Shown here one piece after another: positions 6,815 through 10,373 of a stretch of 10,373 nt of DNA. Origin of the DNA: an uncultured Lysobacterales bacterium (GTDB lineage: Bacteria > Pseudomonadota > Gammaproteobacteria > Xanthomonadales > Xanthomonadaceae). Location: assembly GCA_946886865.1 (NCBI GenBank), contig CAMPJI010000079.1:1-10373 (forward strand). The letters are read 5' to 3'. The notes under the pieces are model-generated. The model was not told the DNA's origin. It made no database searches and was given only the letters and a program-made list of their open reading frames with translations. Both the position numbers and the translations under genes were made by a program. Each line of letters opens with the position of its first letter. Positions within the stretch are counted from its first letter, which is position 1.

Positions 6815-8065
6815 ATGCGCGTTCGACGATGCGCCGTGCTTTTCATTGAAGCCAGAGAGGCAACCAGATTCGATATCGAGAGCATCTTGACTGGCGGGGT
6901 GGGCTTGGGAAGGAGATGCGAGTGGATCGCCCATGCCCCCCATCTCCTTGCTGCGATTGAAATAACTGTCGCTGAAAGAGACGCGCTTGGACTATTAAGT
7001 CCATCGATGTGGACGAGCACCGGCAGCCTCGCCGACATCTCTTCCGAAGTTCTTGAACGCCTACTGGAAAAGGGCCTCGTGCTGAGTGATGAAGAATCCC
7101 GACGCTCCAGCCGGGCTCGGGATGAAAAGCTCAGGTCGGTCCACTGGCATCCTATCGGTGCGCTGATGAGCGTATTCACGCGATGGGATTCTGTTGACTC
7201 GGTTCGTAGTCTCAGGGATCAGAAAGCGGAGACTGCACTCCAGTTGCGCGACGCGTTCGGGCCTCCGCCGCCGCACACGGGACATTCCCAGCTGCCTCTG
7301 GTCACGCTGCCGCGCATCCCGCCCAACGACTTCGATGCCCTGCTGGCGCGGCGCGCGACCTGCCGCAACTTCGACGCGCAGCGCAAGGTGCCGTTCCAGC
7401 AGTTCGCCCAATTGCTGCAGCGTGTGTTCGCCGCGCAGGCCCAGGTGCGGGTCAGCGACGACCTGGTGTTCCTCAAGAAGAACGTGCCCTCCGGCGGCGG
7501 GCTGCACCCGATGGAGTGCTACCTCATCGTCCAGCATGTCGAGGGCGTGACGCCGGGCCTGTACCACTACCAGGCCACCGCGCATGCGCTGGAACCGCTA
7601 CCCGTACCCGAGGGCCGCAGCTGGGAGGGCGACGGGTTGCGCGGCTTCGTCATGGACATGGTCGCCCAGCAGCACTGGTTCGCCGACGCGCACGTGCTGG
7701 TGATCCTCGCGCCGCGCTTCGACCGCACGTTCTGGAAATACCGCCACCACGCGAAGGGCTACCGCGTGGTCGCCCTGGAAGCCGGCCACCTGTCGCAAAC
7801 GCTGTACCTGTCGGCCACCGAGGCCGGGCTGGGTGCGTTCATCACCGGCGCCATCAACGAAGTGCAGATCGAGGAGGCCTTCGGGCTGGACCCGATTCAT
7901 CAGGGCGCCCTGGCCATCTGCGGCTTCGGCTGGCGCGCGCAGGTCATGGAGACGGCCGAGCTGGACCCTGCGGGGCATGTGTGGGACGCGCGCGGAAGCG
8001 TTACAGCAGTTCTTGGGGCTGTGTCAGGGCTCGAAGGGGAGTCGGTCGCCGGCCAAGGAGGCTGA
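6815..8065 (+). CDS. SagB-like peptide maturation dehydrogenase (nitroreductase fold)
   Basis: The protein has 416 residues. The C-terminal domain, from about residue 165, is a nitroreductase/SagB-type FMN oxidoreductase. RRATCRNFD (Arg184 region) is the usual FMN-phosphate contact, PSGGGLHPMECY (225-236) matches the SagB PSGG-P-E-Y block, GLYHY follows, and EAGHLSQTLYLSATEAGLGAF (from 322) is the core dimer/FMN helix. SagB relatives oxidise azoline rings to azoles in RiPPs; here the substrate is presumably the adjacent peptide. Residues 1-150 include a stretch, SLADISSEVLERLLEKGL, that could be a winged-helix peptide-recognition unit. The set matches what I recall as TIGR04511, 'putative peptide maturation dehydrogenase'. 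No YcaO cyclodehydratase is in the window, so azole formation is not assured. The ATG at 6815 has GGGAG ten bases upstream; the frame also extends to a TTG at 6791. The gene is divergent from the peptide gene and convergent with comM. Codon use switches from mixed to strongly G/C-ending near residue 145-160. Confidence 0.88.
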   Translation: MRVRRCAVLFIEAREATRFDIESILTGGVGLGRRCEWIAHAPHLLAAIEITVAERDALGLLSPSMWTSTGSLADISSEVLERLLEKGLVLSDEESRRSSRARDEKLRSVHWHPIGALMSVFTRWDSVDSVRSLRDQKAETALQLRDAFGPPPPHTGHSQLPLVTLPRIPPNDFDALLARRATCRNFDAQRKVPFQQFAQLLQRVFAAQAQVRVSDDLVFLKKNVPSGGGLHPMECYLIVQHVEGVTPGLYHYQATAHALEPLPVPEGRSWEGDGLRGFVMDMVAQQHWFADAHVLVILAPRFDRTFWKYRHHAKGYRVVALEAGHLSQTLYLSATEAGLGAFITGAINEVQIEEAFGLDPIHQGALAICGFGWRAQVMETAELDPAGHVWDARGSVTAVLGAVSGLEGESVAGQGG

Positions 8066-8116
8066 CTGCAGGCAACTTACCAAGGCACTCGCAAGTTGAA
8101 TGGCAAGTCAGATGCC
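8066..8116. other. short convergent gap with weak dyad
   Basis: The dehydrogenase and comM genes meet tail to tail across 51 bp. CAACTT (8073-8078) and AAGTTG (8093-8098) form a six-base inverted repeat with a 14-base centre and no T-run on either strand. This is at best a poor bidirectional terminator. The surrounding sequence (8041-8160, 57-60% GC by hand count) is lower in GC than either neighbouring coding region. Confidence 0.3.
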
Positions 8117-9610
8117 TCAGGCCAAGCCTTTGCGGTAACCAATTGCCTCGCTCAAGTGCGTCGTGACAATGCGTTCGCTGCCCGCCAGGTCGGCAATCGT
8201 CCGCGCCACCCGCAGGATCCGGTGCATCGACCGGGCCGACAGTTGCAGCGTGTCGACGGCCCGTTCGAGCAGGGCCTGGTCGGCGGCTGACAGCACGCAT
8301 GTGGTGTTGAGCAGCGCCTGTGGCATGCGCGCGTTGGTGATGCCGCCGCGCATGTGCTGCAACGCGCGCGCGGCTTCGACCCGTGCGCGCACCTCGGCCG
8401 AGGACTCGCCGGGCGGCGCATCGGCGCGCAACTCGGACGGCGGCAGGCGCGGCACTTCGATCTGCAGGTCGATCCGGTCCAGCAACGGGCTGGAGATGCG
8501 GCCGCGGTAGCGGCGGATGGCGTCGCTGCTGCAGCGGCAGCGCGCGCTGGGGTCGCCGGCCCATCCGCACGGACACGGGTTCATCGCCGCTACCAGTTGG
8601 AACCGCGCCGGGAACTCGGCGGTGCGCGCCGCGCGCGACACGGTGACCACGCCCGACTCCAGCGGCTCGCGCAGGACCTCAAGCGCGTGTCGGTCCCACT
8701 CGGGCAGCTCATCCAGGAACAGCACGCCCTGGTGGGCCAGCGAAATCTCGCCCGGCCGCGGCAGCGCGCCGCCCCCGACCAGCGCGACCGCACTGGCCGT
8801 GTGGTGCGGGCTCCGGTAGGGCCGCTGGCGCCAGCGTGCCGGGTCCAGCCCGCGGCCGCTGATGGAGGCGATCGCCGCGCTCTCCAAGGCTTCGTCCTCA
8901 CTCGCCTCGGGCAGCAGGCCGGTCAGGCGCGAGGCCAGCAGCGTCTTGCCACAGCCGGGCGGGCCGACCAGCAGCAGGTGGTGCCCGCCGGCGGCGGCGA
9001 TCTCCAGCGCGCGTCGCGCGTGGGCCTGGCCACGCACGTCCGCGAGGTCAGGCCCGGCGTCGCGTGTCTGTGCCGGCGCCACGGCCTCGGGCAGGGACTT
9101 CTGCCCGCCCAGCATGGCGCAAACCTCCAGCAGCGTGCGCGCAGTGCGGGCCTCGACGCGACCGGCCAGCGCCGCCTCGGGCCCGTTGCCGGCGGGCACC
9201 ACGAGGCGATGCCCCGCGTCGGCGGCGGCGATCGCCGCCGGCAGCACGCCGTCCACCGCGCGCAGCTCGCCGGTCAAGCCCAGCTCGCCGAGGAACTCGA
9301 CCCCGCGCAGGGCCTCCAGCGGCACCTGGCCGCTGGCCGCCAGGATGCCCAGCGCGATCGGCAGGTCGAAGCGCCCGCCGTCCTTTGGCAGGTCCGCCGG
9401 CGCGAGGTTCACCGTGATCCGCCGCTGCGGGAATTCGAACTGGGCGCACTGGATGGCCGCGCGCACGCGGTCCTTGGACTCGCGCACCGCCGCCTCCGGC
9501 AGGCCCACGATCGACATGGACGGCAGCCCGCCTCCCAGGTGCACCTCCACCCGCACGTCCGGCGCGCGCACGCCGGTGCGTGCACGGCTGTGCACCACCG
9601 CCAGGTTCAT
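8117..9610 (-). CDS. comM: ComM / YifB-family AAA+ ATPase (Mg chelatase-like), natural transformation branch-migration helicase
   Basis: In naturally competent bacteria ComM is a hexameric AAA+ helicase that extends branch migration while incoming DNA is integrated. This copy has 497 residues, the normal length. The N-terminal ChlI-like domain contains HLGGGLPSMSIVGLPEAAVR (about 24-43) and NLAPADLPKDGGRFDLPIAL. The AAA+ core has Walker A GPPGCGKT at 216-223, Walker B GVLFLDE at 295-301, a sensor-type AAMNPCPCG at 341-349 with paired cysteines (CPC and CRC, 346-360) that may bind zinc, and LLDRIDL at 376-382 with a candidate arginine finger. The C-terminal Mg-chelatase domain ends SEAIGYRKGLA. 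The gene looks intact. It starts 10 bases after the stop of ubiK on the same strand, so the two are probably co-transcribed. The last few dozen bases are lower in GC than the rest. Confidence 0.96.
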   Translation of the reverse strand: MNLAVVHSRARTGVRAPDVRVEVHLGGGLPSMSIVGLPEAAVRESKDRVRAAIQCAQFEFPQRRITVNLAPADLPKDGGRFDLPIALGILAASGQVPLEALRGVEFLGELGLTGELRAVDGVLPAAIAAADAGHRLVVPAGNGPEAALAGRVEARTARTLLEVCAMLGGQKSLPEAVAPAQTRDAGPDLADVRGQAHARRALEIAAAGGHHLLLVGPPGCGKTLLASRLTGLLPEASEDEALESAAIASISGRGLDPARWRQRPYRSPHHTASAVALVGGGALPRPGEISLAHQGVLFLDELPEWDRHALEVLREPLESGVVTVSRAARTAEFPARFQLVAAMNPCPCGWAGDPSARCRCSSDAIRRYRGRISSPLLDRIDLQIEVPRLPPSELRADAPPGESSAEVRARVEAARALQHMRGGITNARMPQALLNTTCVLSAADQALLERAVDTLQLSARSMHRILRVARTIADLAGSERIVTTHLSEAIGYRKGLA

Positions 9611-9620
9611 CGGGTACGCC

Positions 9621-10373
<753 letters not shown>

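Larger units (their letters stand above)
4810..7300. other. lower-GC mosaic block spanning TPR half of cyclase, peptide gene and N-terminus of dehydrogenase
   Basis: Hand counts of single 60-base lines give 51-53% GC at 5821-6000 and 6361-6420, against 65% at 4021-4080 and 82% at 8821-8880. The left edge is sharp: codons up to GAG CCG GCG (4801-4809) end in G or C almost throughout, and from AGT (4810) onward A/T-ending codons are frequent. The right edge lies inside the dehydrogenase gene near 7240-7300, after which codons return to G/C endings. No insertion sequence, tRNA or direct repeat marks either edge, and both genes read through it in frame. This favours replacement by homologous recombination over insertion. 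Confidence 0.75.

Noticed and set aside
6731..6943. 70-codon minus-strand frame between the peptide and dehydrogenase genes
   Set aside because: I considered it as a second precursor peptide. It has no NHLP-like leader, overlaps the dehydrogenase coding start, and has no supporting ribosome-binding site that I can see.

Overview
The window looks like chromosomal DNA of a high-GC gammaproteobacterium of the Xanthomonadales (Lysobacter/Luteimonas/Xanthomonas relatives). This inference rests on the strong G/C preference at third codon positions, the REP-type palindromes with the core GTAGGAGCGGCTTCAGCCGC, the aceB-aceA and ubiK-comM arrangements, and a RiPP gene trio that I know mainly from this order.

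Layout. (1) 1-2523: the glyoxylate shunt, with the 3' end of malate synthase (aceB), a tandemly duplicated REP array filling the intergenic gap, and a complete isocitrate lyase (aceA). (2) 2653-6354: a two-gene signalling unit on the + strand. The first gene encodes a cNMP-binding/GGDEF diguanylate cyclase. Three bases after it comes a large protein with a class III nucleotidyl cyclase domain, one transmembrane helix and TPRs. (3) 6306-8065: a small precursor-like peptide on the minus strand, whose 3' end overlaps the cyclase gene, and then a divergently transcribed SagB-like FMN dehydrogenase. The TPR cyclase, the NHLP-like peptide and the SagB-related dehydrogenase form the little-characterised Xanthomonadales RiPP system that, from memory, corresponds to TIGR04510, TIGR04509 and TIGR04511. 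(4) 8117-9896: ubiK and comM on the minus strand. (5) 10094-end: the start of a PII nitrogen regulator gene, divergent from ubiK.

The RiPP locus is the most interesting part. If the cyclase domain makes a cyclic nucleotide, the adjacent cNMP-binding diguanylate cyclase could read it and convert it to a c-di-GMP signal, so RiPP production may sit inside a two-messenger relay. The cyclase keeps both metal-binding aspartates and the transition-state arginine but lacks the usual Lys and Asn, so its product is uncertain. The GGDEF protein has an intact active site but no inhibitory I-site arginine.

A base-composition break runs through the locus. From about 4810 (inside the cyclase gene) to about 7300 (inside the dehydrogenase gene) GC falls to roughly 51-53% in the lines I counted by hand, against 65-82% in lines outside. 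The block holds the TPR half of the cyclase, the whole peptide gene and the N-terminal domain of the dehydrogenase, while both enzymatic domains lie outside it. This suggests a swapped specificity cassette carrying the peptide and the parts of its partners most likely to contact it. No exporter or leader peptidase for the peptide is visible in the window.
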